Positions 32,101 to 45,102 of a stretch of 64,000 nucleotides of DNA are shown here, piece by piece. The translations under genes and the position numbers were made by a program. Origin of the DNA: Aphelocoma coerulescens (taxonomy: Eukaryota; Chordata; Aves; Passeriformes; Corvidae); assembly GCF_041296385.1 (NCBI RefSeq), contig NW_027184085.1:1432501-1496500 (forward strand), given 5' to 3'. The notes under the pieces are model-generated. The model worked only from the letters and a program-made list of their open reading frames with translations. It did not search any database and was not told where the DNA came from. Each line of letters opens with the position of its first letter. Position 1 is the stretch's first letter.

Positions 32101-32750
32101 CTTTTGTGCTTGGTTTGTCCGTGTCTGAAGTCTTCTCCAGTTGACTGAAACCTGGGAGTCATGGGAATGAGTTAAACCTGTCCAAGTACGGACTACAGGA
32201 CTGCAAGAGCTGTAAGCAACAGGTCTATAAACCCTTATTGTGAGCAGTGTAAGCCCTTAGTTCAGGTGATGCCTCCCAGACCGTGGCAGAGTGCAGGGTG
32301 GTGGGATGGTGGCACAGCTCCTCCAGCAGTGTGTGTTCCTGGCCTGCTGTGCCACCATCCTTTGCCATTTTTAACCAAACCCCATCTGATTTTTTTGTTT
32401 GGATTTCATTATTAATTTCCTTGTCCCTGAGCAGTTTTTTTGTGGCGCTGACTTTTAGACTCCTCTGTTTGTCCCTAGGCAGCCAGTGGTGCTTCAGACC
32501 CTGCTCTGGCAATTCCAGCAGGTCAACAGCAGCCCCGTGTAAACCCCTCTTGCTGCCTTCCCCGGCTCTGTGTGGGACGGGGCAGGTTATAGGATGCCCT
32601 GCTCCTGCCCTCCTTAATGCCCGCACCTTCCTCTCTTCATGTTCCCACACGGGCACTGGTGGTGGCACCAGTGGGGTGACTTTGCCTTCTCTGGGCGCTC
32701 CAGGTGTTTGGTGCTTCCATGGATCCTCACTAGGAGATGTGTGCTGTGTC

Positions 32751-32925
32751 ATGGAATCCCAGAATGGTTTGGGTTGGAAGGGACTTTAAGGATCATCCAG
32801 TGCTACCCCCTGCCACGGGCAGGGACACCTTCCACTGTCCCAGGCTGCTCCAAGCCCCATCCAACCTGGCCTTGGACACTGCCAGGGATCCAGGGGCAGC
32901 CACAGCAGCTCTGGGGAACCTACGC
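32751..32925 (-). mobile_element. CR1 LINE fragment, antisense
   Basis: It begins ATGGAATCCCAGAATGG and TTTGGGTTGGAAGGGACTTT, then GACACCTTCCACTGTCCCAG. CR1 wording is lost after GGGGCAGCCACAGCAGCTC, and the sequence to 33100 is unrecognised. Confidence 0.88.
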
Positions 32926-35900
32926 CTCTGGGAAACCTGTGTCCACCCTGACTTTTGGATATTCCTCTTGGCTCTCACCCACAAGCCTCTGTTTGCCACA
33001 TCCATCTTAGCTGTTCCTTGAGAACGTCCTCTCCACATCTGGGGTTGACCAACCCTTTTAGACCACAACCAGTTTCCACCCTGCTGGACCACGGGCAGCC
33101 CATGAAGGGATGAATTTCCCTTGGTGGCTCCATGCCCGGTGGAGCACTTACACCCAGCTAATGCAAACCTTCACCCTTCCCGTGAGTCACTGCCCAGGCT
33201 CCCTCCTGGAAGTGTCAGGGTGTGTGAGGTGCTGCTAGGATGTGCTAACCACCACTTACAGGGCTGTTGGGAGCAGGATGTGTTGTGGGTGAATCATGGC
33301 CACTACTTATCACAATAGCATGTTACACCTCAGGGATGTGGCCCAGCCCATCACTGCTCCTCAAAGAGAAAAAGGACCCTTAATGTGCTTAAAGATGGCT
33401 TTTTAAAAATCATGGGAATGTCCGGTTTCTTCTGAAAGCCCCACAGGGATGGTTTCAGGTGGCTCAGGCAAACCTCCAGCTGCCAGAGCAGGCTGGATGT
33501 GAGCAAGCACCTGGGGCTGCTGATGTGTATTAGCAAATGAGCGTTGAAAAGGGCTTTAAAATAAAATAGAAATAAAAAATATCTGATCCCTGTGCCTGCT
33601 GAGAAACTGGTCCTTGGTGCTGCACCCCAGCTGAGCATGGCTGGTGTAAGCATATCTCAAGGCAGCCAGTGGATGCCAAGATGCTGAGATGATAGAAGTT
33701 GTAATTTTCAATCTCATTAAGCTGAGTAACTCCTTGTGGATTTATGCTGCTTAATTACTGTGAGCTCTGGGAAGCTGGGTGCTGTGGGTGTTGCTGTTCT
33801 TTGGGCAGAGAGTTGGTGTCCAGCAAGTGCCCTGGGCATGGCGTGGGGCTCGTTATGGGACGCTCAGTCTCCCGGAGGGGTGGGCATGGAGAACTGGAGG
33901 TGGCTTTCACGTGGCAACACTGGACTGCTGTGGTCTTGGATTGGTCCCACATCTCCTGGTAGGACCATGTGTCCCGTTTTGGAGGAGAGGGTTCTGCTCC
34001 AGAGCCACACAATCCTGGGTGGGAGGTGGATGTGCGAATACTGGTGTGGCTCTTGCCAGCCTTTCCCACAGTGGTGGAGTGCCTGTTTGTTGCTTAGCTG
34101 ATGCCTCTTTCACCACCATGTTCAGAGGTAAATGTGATGAAAGAAACTGAAGACAAAGAGCCGCTTATCCAGAGCTTGGTCGGTACCTCATGTTTTTGTG
34201 CTGTCCCTTTGCTTTCCTGTGTCACTTGGCCTTGGAAGAAATCAATTCTCTGCTGGTTTAGACTGTGAACACCTGCACTATCATCTTGTAAATAATGATA
34301 CCAGTAAGGCATGTTTTAGCTGAAGCAAGACCTTCAACACCGCGAAAAAGCTCTTAGGGAAGGCAGGTCTGCATGAGGTGTGAACATCTCACCTGTGGGC
34401 TGGTGTAGAGCTGCCCTCAGGGGTACTGCAGGACCTCCGCAGCTCCTCTGAACTGGGGTTTTCTCCCCATGTCTTTCAGGGAACAGAGGTCCCAGGGTGA
34501 TGGACCTGTCCTTGGCTCTCCTGCAGCACGTGTTCTGTAGCCCTGGGCAGTACAAAGACACTGGCCAGAGAGAAGCAGCTCATATCTTGCTCCTGTAAAC
34601 CCTAGAAGTACCAGGTTTGAAATCTGTTGCTCCCCTTTCCTTCTGCTTGTTTTCCTCTTTCCTCTCCTTTCCAAAGCCTTTGTTTTTGTTTGAATCCTGC
34701 CCCAGCAAGGAGACAAGCTGTTCCTCCCCGTGCAGAGGAGCTGGTATTTTGTCTGCCCTGTCGCGGGGGAGGGAGGCAGAGCTCTTAAATAAAACACTTC
34801 ATTTAAGAACAAACAACAGGGAAGGAGAAAAATCGAGGTGTCTTAAGGGCGCAGGTCTCAACTCTATAAAACCCTGGTGCTGGGGGTTAAAGGGCTGATG
34901 CTTTGGGTGCAGCCTGTGGCAGGGACTGCTGCGGAATTCAGCCCCGGGGCAGGTGCTGCTGCCCGGCCCCTGCTCGTCAGAGCTGCTTTGAAGCCTCGTG
35001 TGCTCTTGCCATGCCAAAATAAACTCGGAGTCGAGGCTGTCAGAGCCAATCTTCGTCTCTCTGCACTTTGCCCTCCCCGCTGCTGTTCCGGTGAGGCACG
35101 GCTGTGCTCGCACCCCTGGGTTTCGGAGAGCCCTCCCAAGCCCGGGGACCGTCCCCGTGCTGCCAGCTGGGCACGAGAAGTGCCGACCTGCTTTGAGCAA
35201 CCCGAGCCTCCCATTTACTTGACCATCAGGGTGGGCCTGAATCATCCTTAGTGGTAAAACCTACTTGAATTTCCCTTTCAGCACCCAACACTCTGTGCTG
35301 GAAGAGGTGGGGATGGCTGAGACTGCTCAGGGCTGGGGACTCAAGTCCCCAAAAGCAAACTGCAAGCAGGCTTTTCCTCCTCAAGCACTACTCTACCCAA
35401 AACAGGGATTTGCATCCCAAAGTCCACCACCAGGCATTTAAAACTGTGTTCTCACCCAAATGCAGCCTTCCTGGGGCTCCTCTTTTTTCTTTTTTTAATA
35501 TGGATTTCTGCAGCACACACTTTTTAGCTTTGGATAAAAAGTCAGTTCTCAGAAACAGAATATTCTGTTGCCAATGCCAAAAGGTCTGTAGTCTCTCTCC
35601 CTCTCTCTCTTTTTAAAATATTATTTTAGTTCATTACTTTTTTTTTTGACTGAAGAAGGTGCTGTCTCCTGCCAGCCTTTGCTCTAGTACAAAGTTTCAG
35701 CACTGGGAAGTGACGTGAGGTAAATCAGCAGAAAGCAAACCCTGCTGTTACTGACTAAACTTTGCCCGGATCTCACCTAATCACCAACCTGGCACATATT
35801 TAAGAGCTCCGGCTCTTTTCCTGTGAGGAGAGAGCTCAGCCCCAGCTCAGCACTGGAACAGCCCTTGTCCCAACTGAGCATCCTTCCAGGGTCCTGGCAT

Positions 35901-36690
35901 CCTTCTGCTTCAGAGGGTGATATTTTTTAACCCTTTGGATATAACTCATGCCTGAGCTGATTGCTTGCTATTACATCCCAGGTCTTAAATGGTATTTTCT
36001 TTTTTTTGGGTAGCAGGTTTGCTATTCTTTTTAGTCTTGCTATGACTCTGCTTTACTTTTTCAGTCATTTGAGAGGTATTACCCACATTTAGGCTGCCAT
36101 TAACCCCCAGCAGGATGGTTTTCTATGTCGCTGTGTGAAGAGCAGGCTGGATGTTGTGGCTGATAGAAAATCTTCCTTGTGCAGAATGGTTTTAACTATG
36201 GGACCACTCAGCTTGTAACTGGTGAGGTTTCATCCTCCTAGCATCTCTGAAGGCAGTTTCTTGTCTCTCCACTTTCAGTACTAACAGCTGAATGTTTCCA
36301 AAGGAAAAACCTTCCAACAAAACGATTTAATTTTCCTGGGTAATATTTTGGGCACAATCTGTTGGCGACTCTTTTATCTGATGTGCCATCTCTCGGCTTA
36401 TAACCCTCTTTGATGTGGCTCATTCAGGGGAAAAATGGCATTACACACTACCTCAATCATTCAGATGTCAGAGAGGATATTGCATTTGACTAATCGGGGG
36501 AAATTTGGGAAGATTTAGTAATGCCAGGAGACATGACCCACTTCCAGTTAAACGCTTTTCAGACAATAGAGGTTGTGCTAAGTGGTGGGGGAGGGAGAAA
36601 CACTCACAGAGTAGAAAAAACCAGCAGTTATTTATAATTTTAAATTTTGTTGTGCTGACCCTTTCCTGGGTTCAGGATGGGTTTGCTTTC

Positions 36691-36710
36691 TTTTTTTTTT
36701 TTTTTTTTTT
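36691..36710 (+). repeat. T20 homopolymer
   Basis: Twenty T residues follow GGTTTGCTTTC. On the minus strand this would be a poly-A, but no retrocopy is recognised next to it. Confidence 0.85.
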
Positions 36711-39700
36711 GATACAAAGAGAATACTGGTATAAACCAGTTTTCAGCAGATGTATGTTATCTGGAGATGACCATCCCTGTGCTGTGGGTACCTGTCACCT
36801 CTGGGTGATGGATGTTGGGATGTGGCTGAGGGTGTTGGGAGCTGTGGTCCAGTGTGGTGTGGCTCTGGTCCAGCTGTGGGTGACCAGTGGTGGCCAGGGA
36901 TGAAGAACATGGTATGGGAATTGATTTTGACTATCCCAGGTCAGGAGGGTGTCCACCTGATGATGTGCATCTTAAGTACATAAAGACAGAAGACTATTAG
37001 CCCACAAAGCCAGATTTCGGTGTTTTCTTCGGGCTCCAAACCTTCTGTGTTGCTCATTCCTGGTCCTGGGAGTGTCTGGCCAAAACCAAACAGAAACTGC
37101 AGAGGTGTAGCTCTGTGATGTTGTAGAACTGTGAGAAAGCCAAACCTAAGTTGGTAGTATATAAACTTTTTCTTCAAAGGCAACAAAAGAGAACATTCTT
37201 TTCAGAAGTAACTCTATAATTTCCAGCGCTGCAAGTTCTGTCAAGCAGCTTGTGGCTGTTCCTTTGTGCAAGGTTTTATCTTTGCAGCCATGTGAGCTGA
37301 GCAAAAGCAACTTACTCTACTTAAAGCTTATTAAACCCCTTATTAAAAATAGTTCTGTAATCCTTCTGGAGTGTAGCAACAACACTTCTGTCTCAATTTG
37401 TAGCTAAACTCACATTATAGCAATTCACAGGACGCTGCTGAGGTGCCGACACACGATACTGCAAGATCCTGGTGTGAATGTCCGACACGATGGAGCAATG
37501 CCAGAGCCCACCTGAAAGTGGGAAGATGAGCTGTGCTGCATGAGCAGCGTTTTGGGGCAAAAAATCCACCCTAGGGCCATACTGGAGCTGCTTCTGGTTT
37601 CTGGAAGGAGGTCCAAATCTTCAACATTTTGGTGTTATTTTCACAAACAGGCTTTTGTGTGATCATTCAGGTGCAGGTGTTTTTTAAAGCTCTGCTTTTG
37701 CCTGCAGCCAGGACTCCACTGCTGTCCTTCCACAGTATAAATCCACTCTTGATTTCCAAATGCTGTTCTTTGAAGAGCCACATTATAATATAACTTGATG
37801 CTTAGCAATAAGCTTCAGGTATCTTTACCGAGGAAGCTAGCACCTTCCTTGGGTTAAAATCTTGATTCTTGTGCCTTTAACCTTCAAAACCAGTAGACTG
37901 ACATTTTTTTGATGCATCCCTGTTGATAAATGCTGCTTTTACGTGCAGTTACAGGGATCACTGGATGAGATGTAGCCCGGATGCTTGTCTAGATAAATTA
38001 ATTTCCTTTGCACACACCTCTGGGTGTCTGGGTTGGTCAGTGGGGGCTCTGAACTCTGAGCTGTCCCATGAGTGTCTCAAGAGGAACTTCTGAAGCTTTA
38101 GCAGTGGATGTTGGAGCCCTGGCTGGAGCTGTGCTGATGCCCAGGGCTAGTGTGGTGTTTGGGTGGCTCTGGAGCGATGGGCAGGCTTGGGCTGGGCATC
38201 AAGGTTGTCTCCCTGGTGCCTCCCTGCTCACTCTCACCTGTCTGGGAAGCAGCTGGAAAGCTGGGAACAGCTAAAATGTACCTGGGATCTGGACAAACCT
38301 GTCCTGGTGTGAGGCTAAACTTCAATATAGTTAATTTGTCTGGAAAGGGAAAAGGCTGCTTTGGAAGGACTTGGCTTCACTCCTCCTGCTCGCACAAAAC
38401 AAATGTAATTTTTCAAGTCAGGGCAGAGCAAATGAGTGCAGATCTGAACTAGGGCTCATATTTTGAAAGCTGAAGAGCTTTTGAAACACCCCAGCAGATG
38501 GAAGAGGCCCTGGCTGCATCTGCCTTACCTGCTTTAACCCCAGATACAGCACTGACCTTTGTCTCTGACAGGCTTTTTACATAATTTATGTCTGATTCAA
38601 AAGTTGGCTGCTCTGTTAACACACTTGTCCATCACTGAGGCTTGGAAGAGTCTCTTGGGAGGAGCAGTGCTTGTGTTCCATCCACAGGGCTTGTGTTCGA
38701 TGGTTGAGGTGCATTAAGGATGTTTAAGTTGTTGGATGGAAGCAGGCCAGTTAAAAATGGAGACATGGCTTTTTCCACCCTTTATTTGCAGGCAGAGCTT
38801 AGGGAAGACTGAAGCCACCAGCGAAGGCTGTGTGGGTTCTGTGCTCTGGCAGTAAACCAGCAGTGAGGGGGTGGGTGGGGTGTCCCTCAGGCCGCAAACC
38901 CTGAGTGTGGGTGTGAAGGTACAGCAGTGGCCTTTGGCCGCTAAACCAGCCGTGAATATCTGTGGGGTTGGAGATCTTGATGGGTCTCTTCAGGGGTTAT
39001 GTGTCCTTTCAATAACCAAACACTGCTGGTGCTGGGGTGATGTCCTGTGGCTGTGTCCCCTGTTGCCCCTCCCACCAGGCAGGAGCCACGCTGAGGCCTT
39101 CAGGTCTGTGAGGATGCTGTGAGCCCCCTGATCTGGGGAGCGCTGAGCTGCCCTATATGGGGTTACCAGCTGCTGAACTCTGTGTTAAATGTCCCTTCCA
39201 CATGCTCACAGAACCCCCCAGCTTTGGGGGGTTTAAGCATTTTCTGGGGATGTCTCTTGCATTTTATTCCTGCGGACTGAATGTATGACACTGGGGATAA
39301 ATTTACTGCAGCAATAAAGCACAGGTTAGGAGTGATAATGATATTAACTGTGGCAGTCTGTCTCACTACTGGAGCAGCTTCTATCCTTTTGTATCTTGTG
39401 ATGAGGAGAGATTTGTGGCATATTTTTCCCTGTGTCAGTGCAAAATGAGATGTGGGCTTTCTCCTGCACATGCAAATCCTGAAGGGAGTTCAGAAGTGTT
39501 GGATGAGCGGGGGAATCCCGGCTCATGAGCTTTCCCAGACAGCGTTCCTGGCGGGAAACAGGCTGTGGGGATGCTGAGGTTTGCTGGCTTCCTTTGAAAC
39601 AAAGCCCAGGCCTTTGTCAGTGCTTTGCTGGTAGATGGACAGAGGGGAGCCCTCCTCTCTGAACAGGCTAAAATGCCTTTTAAGCAGGTTAAACTGCTTT

Positions 39701-40021
39701 CCTGTGAAAAGAGCCTTTGTGAAAACCAGTCCCTTGGGATTCCTCCCTGGGACATCAGGGCTGGCAGTCAGGAGCTTGCTTTGTGGATGTGCTGGGCCCA
39801 TCGTGGGGGCAGCCAGGCTGTCCCCAGATCCTGCACTGCTGTGGCCATCAGTGCTGCCTCTGCAGACCTGGCAAAGACCTGGGATGTGTTGTATCCTGAC
39901 TGAGGTGGCTTCTCTGAAGTGCTTCAGTCTGGAGCTCAGATCCACAGTCCTACAGCTGGAAATGCCAGCAACTGAAGGAGCACGGAAATACGGGAATTCT
40001 GCATACCGTCTGTGTGTGTTC

Positions 40022-40322
40022 CCAGAATCACAGAAGGGTTTGGGTTGGAAGGACCTCAAAGCCCATCCCATCCCACCCCTTGCCAGGGGCAGGGACACCT
40101 TCCACTGTCCCAGGCTGCTCCAAGCCCTGTCCAGCCTGGCCTTGGACACTTCCAGGGATTCAGGGGCACCCACAGCTGCCCTGGGCACCCTGTGCCAGGG
40201 CCTGCCCACCCTCACAGACAGCAATTCCTTCCCAATATCCCATCTGTCCCTGCCCTCTGGCACTGAGAAGCCATTCCCTGTGTCCTGTCCCTCCATGCCT
40301 TGTCCCAAGTCCCTCTGCAGTG
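40022..40322 (-). mobile_element. CR1 LINE fragment, antisense
   Basis: The left end is CAGAATCACAGAAGGGTTTG. It continues with GACACCTTCCACTGTCCCAG and 'GCAATTCCTTCCCAATATCC', and is truncated abruptly after GTCCCTCTGCAG. It forms an inverted pair with the sense copy at 41684-42195. Confidence 0.92.
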
Positions 40323-41037
40323 ATTGAAATCAATGATTGAAAGCATCAACGAAAATCCAGCGGGAGGCAAGCGCTGGGCTGGGCCGGGCCTGCTCTGCAG
40401 GGTTGCTTGGCATGTGGCTTTCCAGCCTGATGCAGGGGACATCCTGCAGCTTCGCATCTGGAAGTGACCCCAATTTGCAAATACAACACAGGAAGGATGG
40501 GGAGAGGAGGGGAAAGCAAATATTTGCCTTTCTGCAGCTGAATCCATCTCGCTGATGCTCTGATAGATCCTGCTCCTCTCATACTTGAGTCTCTGCTCTT
40601 GCTAAAGTACTTTTGTTTATACAAAGTGGGTCTTACCTCCACTGTAGCTGGGAATTGGGAGGCTGTGGTGTGACAGTGCCTTTAATAATGCTCTGATAAG
40701 GGCTCGCTGCCCCTGGTAGGGAGGAGGAAAGCCAGCCTTGCTGCCTTATCAGGGAGCAGCAAGGCGAGAGGTGCCACAGAGAGGAGGAAACTGAAACAGT
40801 GGCAAAGGCTGGTTGGAATTTGGTATCTTGTGTGAAGAGGATAGTGTTCAGTTTGGATGACACTTCTGCATTGCTCCTCGCTGTATCCTGGGAGGGACAG
40901 AGGTCAGGACATGACTTCTCTGGTCAAAATGAGTCCCAGTGACTGTGGATACAAAAATGCTGCTAGCGAGGATTTTCTTGCTATTTTCTAAGTCCATGAG
41001 AGACTTTTCTCTCTCACAAAAGATAGTAGCAGAGTTC

Positions 41038-41318
41038 TGTAAACAACCAAACACCTGCAACCTTGAGAAGCTTTGTTTATACTATAGTAGAAAAATATTT
41101 TGACAATGGATGTTTTAGGATTTTAGCCAATCACCCCAAGGGGTGGTCGATCCTTTGTCCAATTAGACAATGAAGAAGAAAGTCTATAAAAGAGTTTGTA
41201 AAATAATTAAATAGATCAATCTTGCTGCACAATACCTGCCTGCTGGATCTTCTCTCCTCTGTCCTTTACCGGGACATGGTAATACACCCTGGGGCATTTT
41301 TAGTAAGTGACTGTTACA
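41038..41318 (+). mobile_element. Probable solo LTR
   Basis: About 280 bp bounded by TGTAA and TTACA, a perfect 5-bp inverted terminus. Inside it a TATA-like TCTATAAAAGAG lies at about 41182-41193. Downstream come 'AAATAATTAAATAG', 'CTTGCTGCAC' and 'CTGGATCTTCTCTCC', the wording of U3-R-U5 in avian ERV LTRs. No second copy lies nearby and no target-site duplication was confirmed, so the ends are approximate. Confidence 0.55.
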
Positions 41319-41683
41319 GTTACCAAGTCAGTGGCTGGAGGTTATTTTATTGATTAAAAATCCCACACCCGAGTTCAGTATGCCTTATTTCCATGAATTA
41401 TATTCCAGTAGTTATGGTGACATGAGACTTACTCTAAAATTTCTGGGAAATAGGTATTGGTGCTGCCGTTGTGGTTTTAGCAGGGAATGGGAGTTGATCC
41501 AAGCTGAGAAGTTCGGGATGTGAGGGAACCCCATGTCTGTCTCTTGGCTGAGCTTTGGTAACTCTTCAGTTGAGCTCCTGGTGCTGCCTCAGGGAGGTCA
41601 CTGTCCCTGCTGCTGTTCCCAAGCTCTGCCTGCCCTCCTGAGAAGTTCCCTTCTCCATAGATTGGGTGGTGGGGATTGGGAGC

Positions 41684-42195
41684 CCACCTGCAGAGCTGCC
41701 CCAGCCCTGGGGAACAACAGCACAAGGACCTGGAGCTGCTGCAGCCAGTCCAGAGGAGGCCACCCAGATGCTCCAGGGCTGGAGCCCCTCTGCTCTGCAG
41801 CCAGCCTGGGACAGCTGGGGGTGCTCAGCTGCACAAGAGAAGGCTCCAGGGAGAGCTCAGAGCCCCTGGCAGGGCCTAAAGGGGCTCCAGGAGAGCTGCA
41901 GAGGGACTTGGGACAAGGCATGGAGGGACAGGACACAGGGAATGGCTTCCCAGTGCCAGAGGGCAGGGATGGATGGGATATTGGGAAGGAATTGCTGTCT
42001 GTGAGGGTGGGGAGGTCCTGGCACAGGGTGCCCAGAGCAGCTGTGGCTGCCCCTGGATCCCTGGCAGTGTCCAAGGCCAGGCTGGACAGGGCTTGGAGCA
42101 GCCTGGGACAGTGGAAGGTGTCCCTGCCCCTGGCAAGGGGTGGCACTCGATGGGCTTTGAGGTCCTTCCAACCCAAACCCTTCTGTGATTCCATG
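41684..42195 (+). mobile_element. CR1 LINE 3' fragment, ~510 bp
   Basis: A sense copy from 'CCACCTGCAGAGCTGCCCCA' through 'CCAGTCCAGAGGAGGCCACC', 'GGATATTGGGAAGGAATTGC' and 'TGGGACAGTGGAAGGTGTCC' to the tail TTCTGTGATTCCATGG. It is the longest well-preserved sense CR1 here. Its 5' end is truncated and no reverse-transcriptase region remains. Confidence 0.92.
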
Positions 42196-42439
42196 GTCAT
42201 GGGATGTGATGCACAGTGCAGAGGTGCTTGTGTTTGTATGGCTGAAAAACTGGCTTTATTCAGGGCAGTAAGTTGTAGAATGCCTTTAACTGTCCAAGCT
42301 GAAGGATAAAATACCACAGCAACAGGACAGCCCCAACACATCCCTCAGTCCTGGCATTTCCCAGGACTGGCACACTGGTGTGTGTTTCATGGGTTGGAGG
42401 GCTGTACATGATCACCAGATGCCTTCATCCACACTGGGA

Positions 42440-42452
42440 TTTTTTTTTTTTT
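42440..42452 (+). repeat. T13 homopolymer
   Basis: A run of thirteen T followed by CTTCTTAATAAAGC. No associated retroelement is recognised. Confidence 0.8.
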
Positions 42453-42649
42453 CTTCTTAATAAAGCACCTAAGAGTACCTGTTGGAAAGTTTGCAGCAGC
42501 CTCCCGCTTCACCACAGTGTGGGATGGACGGTAGAGCCACTATGAGGGAATATGAGGTGCTTCACATCTCTCTGCTTTTTGTAGATGACATCCCCTTTGG
42601 AGAGGGTCCCAAATCCCTGGTGCATCCATGAGTGTGCACGGCCACCAAT

Positions 42650-42884
42650 GCCTCTTCTGATGCATTTGGATATTAGGAAAAATTCCTTCATGGAAAGGGT
42701 TGTCCAGCCCTGGCGCGGCTGCCCAGGGCAGTGTTGGAGTCTCCATCCCTGGTGGGATTTAAAAGCCGTGTGGATGTGGCACTTGGGGAGGTGGGTCAGT
42801 GGTGGCCTGGGCAGTGCTGGGGAACGATTGCACTTGATGGTCTGAGGGCTTTTCCAACCCAGATGATTCTGTGATTCTGTGGTT
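42650..42884 (+). mobile_element. CR1 LINE 3' fragment, older subfamily
   Basis: The sense wording AAAAATTCCTTCATGGAAAG, GTTGGAGTCTCCATCCCTGG, 'TTGCACTTGATGGTCTGAGG' and the tail GATGATTCTGTGATTCTGTG places it in the CR1 3' region. It differs from the main subfamily here and resembles the copy at 3461-3676. Confidence 0.88.
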
Positions 42885-44129
42885 TGGAGGTCCTGTGGGA
42901 CAAACCCATACTGTGAGTGGTGCTGTGGGTTACCATAGTGCACGTTGGCCTTGGCAGTGACTGAAGCCACGTGAGTTCAGCTGTCCCTATCCAACCACTG
43001 ACCCTTGGAGTCTGAAGGAACTCAGCTACTGGGACTGAATATTTTGTCAGATAGGGCAGAAACCTTTGGTCTTGTACATTTTGAACTGGGAACTCCCAGC
43101 ATGGTTGGCAAAAGCTTCACTTTTACAACAAAATAAACTTGAAAAATGGAATGTTTATTTAGTTTATTTTTTTATTATTTGTTTTATTCATCTACCTAGC
43201 AAATCATGAGGTCATTCCCTAGAGGAAAGAGAAAGGTGGCAGTGCAGTGTTTGGTAGAGGTGGATTTGAGTTAACTCTTTGGCCCTAATTTGAGTGACTT
43301 CATGATTGTCTTCATGCACTCTGAAACCATTATAACTTCAAGCTGTATTTTCACTAGTTTTGCTGCTTTTCTAGTTAAAAATAATTGTTTTCCCCACCTT
43401 GGGTGGTAAGAATAGGTGTAACTAAACCTCGAAACGGGTTAAGTCCTTAAGCTGAGCTGATGGGACCCAGTGGCTTCAAGGCAAGTAGCATTAGCCGCTG
43501 TGTGACCGTAAATCCATGTCCTTCCCCGAGGGAAAGGCATCCCTTGGGTGGGAACTGCATTTCCTGCTGTTGGGGCAAAGCTCCTTGCGCTTGAGCCAGG
43601 GAATGTGTAGTGGGAACAGAAATCTTACAGCTGGGCTGTCCCTGTGATGGTGGGAAGAGCCAGAGCTGGGACATCCCTTCGTGGCAGCTCTGCAGCCCTG
43701 CCTGTGACTGCTTGGGGGAATAAAGAAATGCTCCTGCAGCACATGGAGGGGTGTTTATGTGAGTAAATACATCTCCTGTTGGGGTAGGGATGTCCTGTGT
43801 GTTGACCCAAGAGTGGCTTTGTTGTGGGAATGGGGAAGGCAGGAGTGGCACCCCATGGCTAAGATTGATGGTTTTGTTTTGGTTTAGCCTGTTTTCATTT
43901 TCTCCTTCTGTTTGGGCGCTTTGTTCTGTGGATACTTTGGTGTTTCGTGAGAGCTGTGTTTGATCTGCCTGGGAGCGTGCGTTTGTGTGCAGCTGGGGCA
44001 GCCACCTTTCCAGAGGGAAGAGATAACCTTGGATTTGCCTAATGCTCTGGGGACGTTACCAAACCAGGGGAAAAAAGTCAAAATTCAAAGCCAGGTGAAG
44101 GCTAGAAAAGATGCAGTTGGTGGTGGTGA

Positions 44130-44240
44130 TTTTTTTTTTTTGGTTGGTTTGTTGTGTTTTGTTTGGTTGGGTTTTGTCCTTTGTTTTTGGTTGTAGTTGT
44201 TTTGGGGTTTTTTTGTTGTTTTGTTTTGGGTTTTTTTAAG
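44130..44240 (+). repeat. T/G-only low-complexity tract
   Basis: About 110 nt made almost wholly of T and G, in units such as TTTTGTTTGGTTGGG and GTTGTTTTGTTTTGGG. Only two C and two A occur. It has no fixed period. Confidence 0.85.
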
Positions 44241-44879
44241 TGGGTGCAGGTGCCCTTCTTTCAACCATTTTCCCACTTGGGCAGTCTTCTGCATGTTGCT
44301 CCCATTCCCTGAGCCCTTCCTGCAGAACTCAGATGCTGCTTTGCTAAAGGCATCCCGTCCCAAATCACCTTCGGAGATTCAAAATTCAGGGGCTGATGGA
44401 GATGTTCTTTCCTGCATCCTTCCTTGTTTAAGCTTTTGTCTCCCCTACATTTGTTGGAGGATTTAGGGGATGCTTTTCCACAGAGTTGTATGGTGTGAAA
44501 AAGAGGCTGCAGGATATTAGTGCTGGAAGATCTGGAGAGACAAATGCTCAGTATTTCAGCTGGACAGCTCAAATTGTGAGGGAATGAGAAGGAAAACATA
44601 GCAGATTGTCCAGCCATTTGTGCCTTGCATTTTATATAGAAAACCTCCTTTTGTTTGAGTTTCTGTGGACGTGTGTTTTGAACCAGTGTTAGTTCAGAGT
44701 TCAGCAATTGCAAAATCTTGCTGATTTTTGTTACTGGAGAGAAGCGACAAAGTGTGTCCAAACATGGATTAACTCATGATACAAGTGCTCACCCAAGGTC
44801 TGGTGTGTGGACATCTTGGGAGCAGCAAAGCCAGTACAAATCACATTCCCAAATATCTGGAAATTACTGCAATGAGATG

Positions 44880-45102
44880 AAAGAAATTTAGCAAGAAGTT
44901 CTTCCCTGTGAGGGTGGGCAGGCCCTGGCACAGGGTGCCCAGAGCAGGTGTGGCTGCGCCTGGATCCCTGGCAGTGTCCAAGGCCAGGCTGGACACTGGG
45001 GCTGGGAACAGCCTGGGACAGTGGAAGGTGTCCCTGCCCATGGCAGGGGGTGGCACTGGATGGGCTTTGAGGTCCTTCCAACCCAAACCACTCTATCATT
45101 GT
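44880..45102 (+). mobile_element. CR1 LINE 3' fragment
   Basis: A sense copy with GAAGTTCTTCCCTGTGAGGG, 'CCTGGCACAGGGTGCCCAGA' and TGGGACAGTGGAAGGTGTCC, ending CACTCTATCATTGTATAA. It belongs to the main young-looking subfamily of the window. Confidence 0.9.

Noticed and set aside
36680..36715. Retrocopy tail suggested by the T20 run
   Set aside because: No gene-like sequence or target-site duplication is recognisable next to it.
39523..40308. A 261-codon minus-strand open frame
   Set aside because: Its first part is CR1 sequence read through and the remainder is MYO5B intron. No conserved domain is visible.
41533..42341. Two ~250-codon open frames on opposite strands
   Set aside because: Both cover the CR1 fragment 41684-42195, whose GC-rich wording is open on both strands in many copies. 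They do not contain the CR1 reverse-transcriptase frame.
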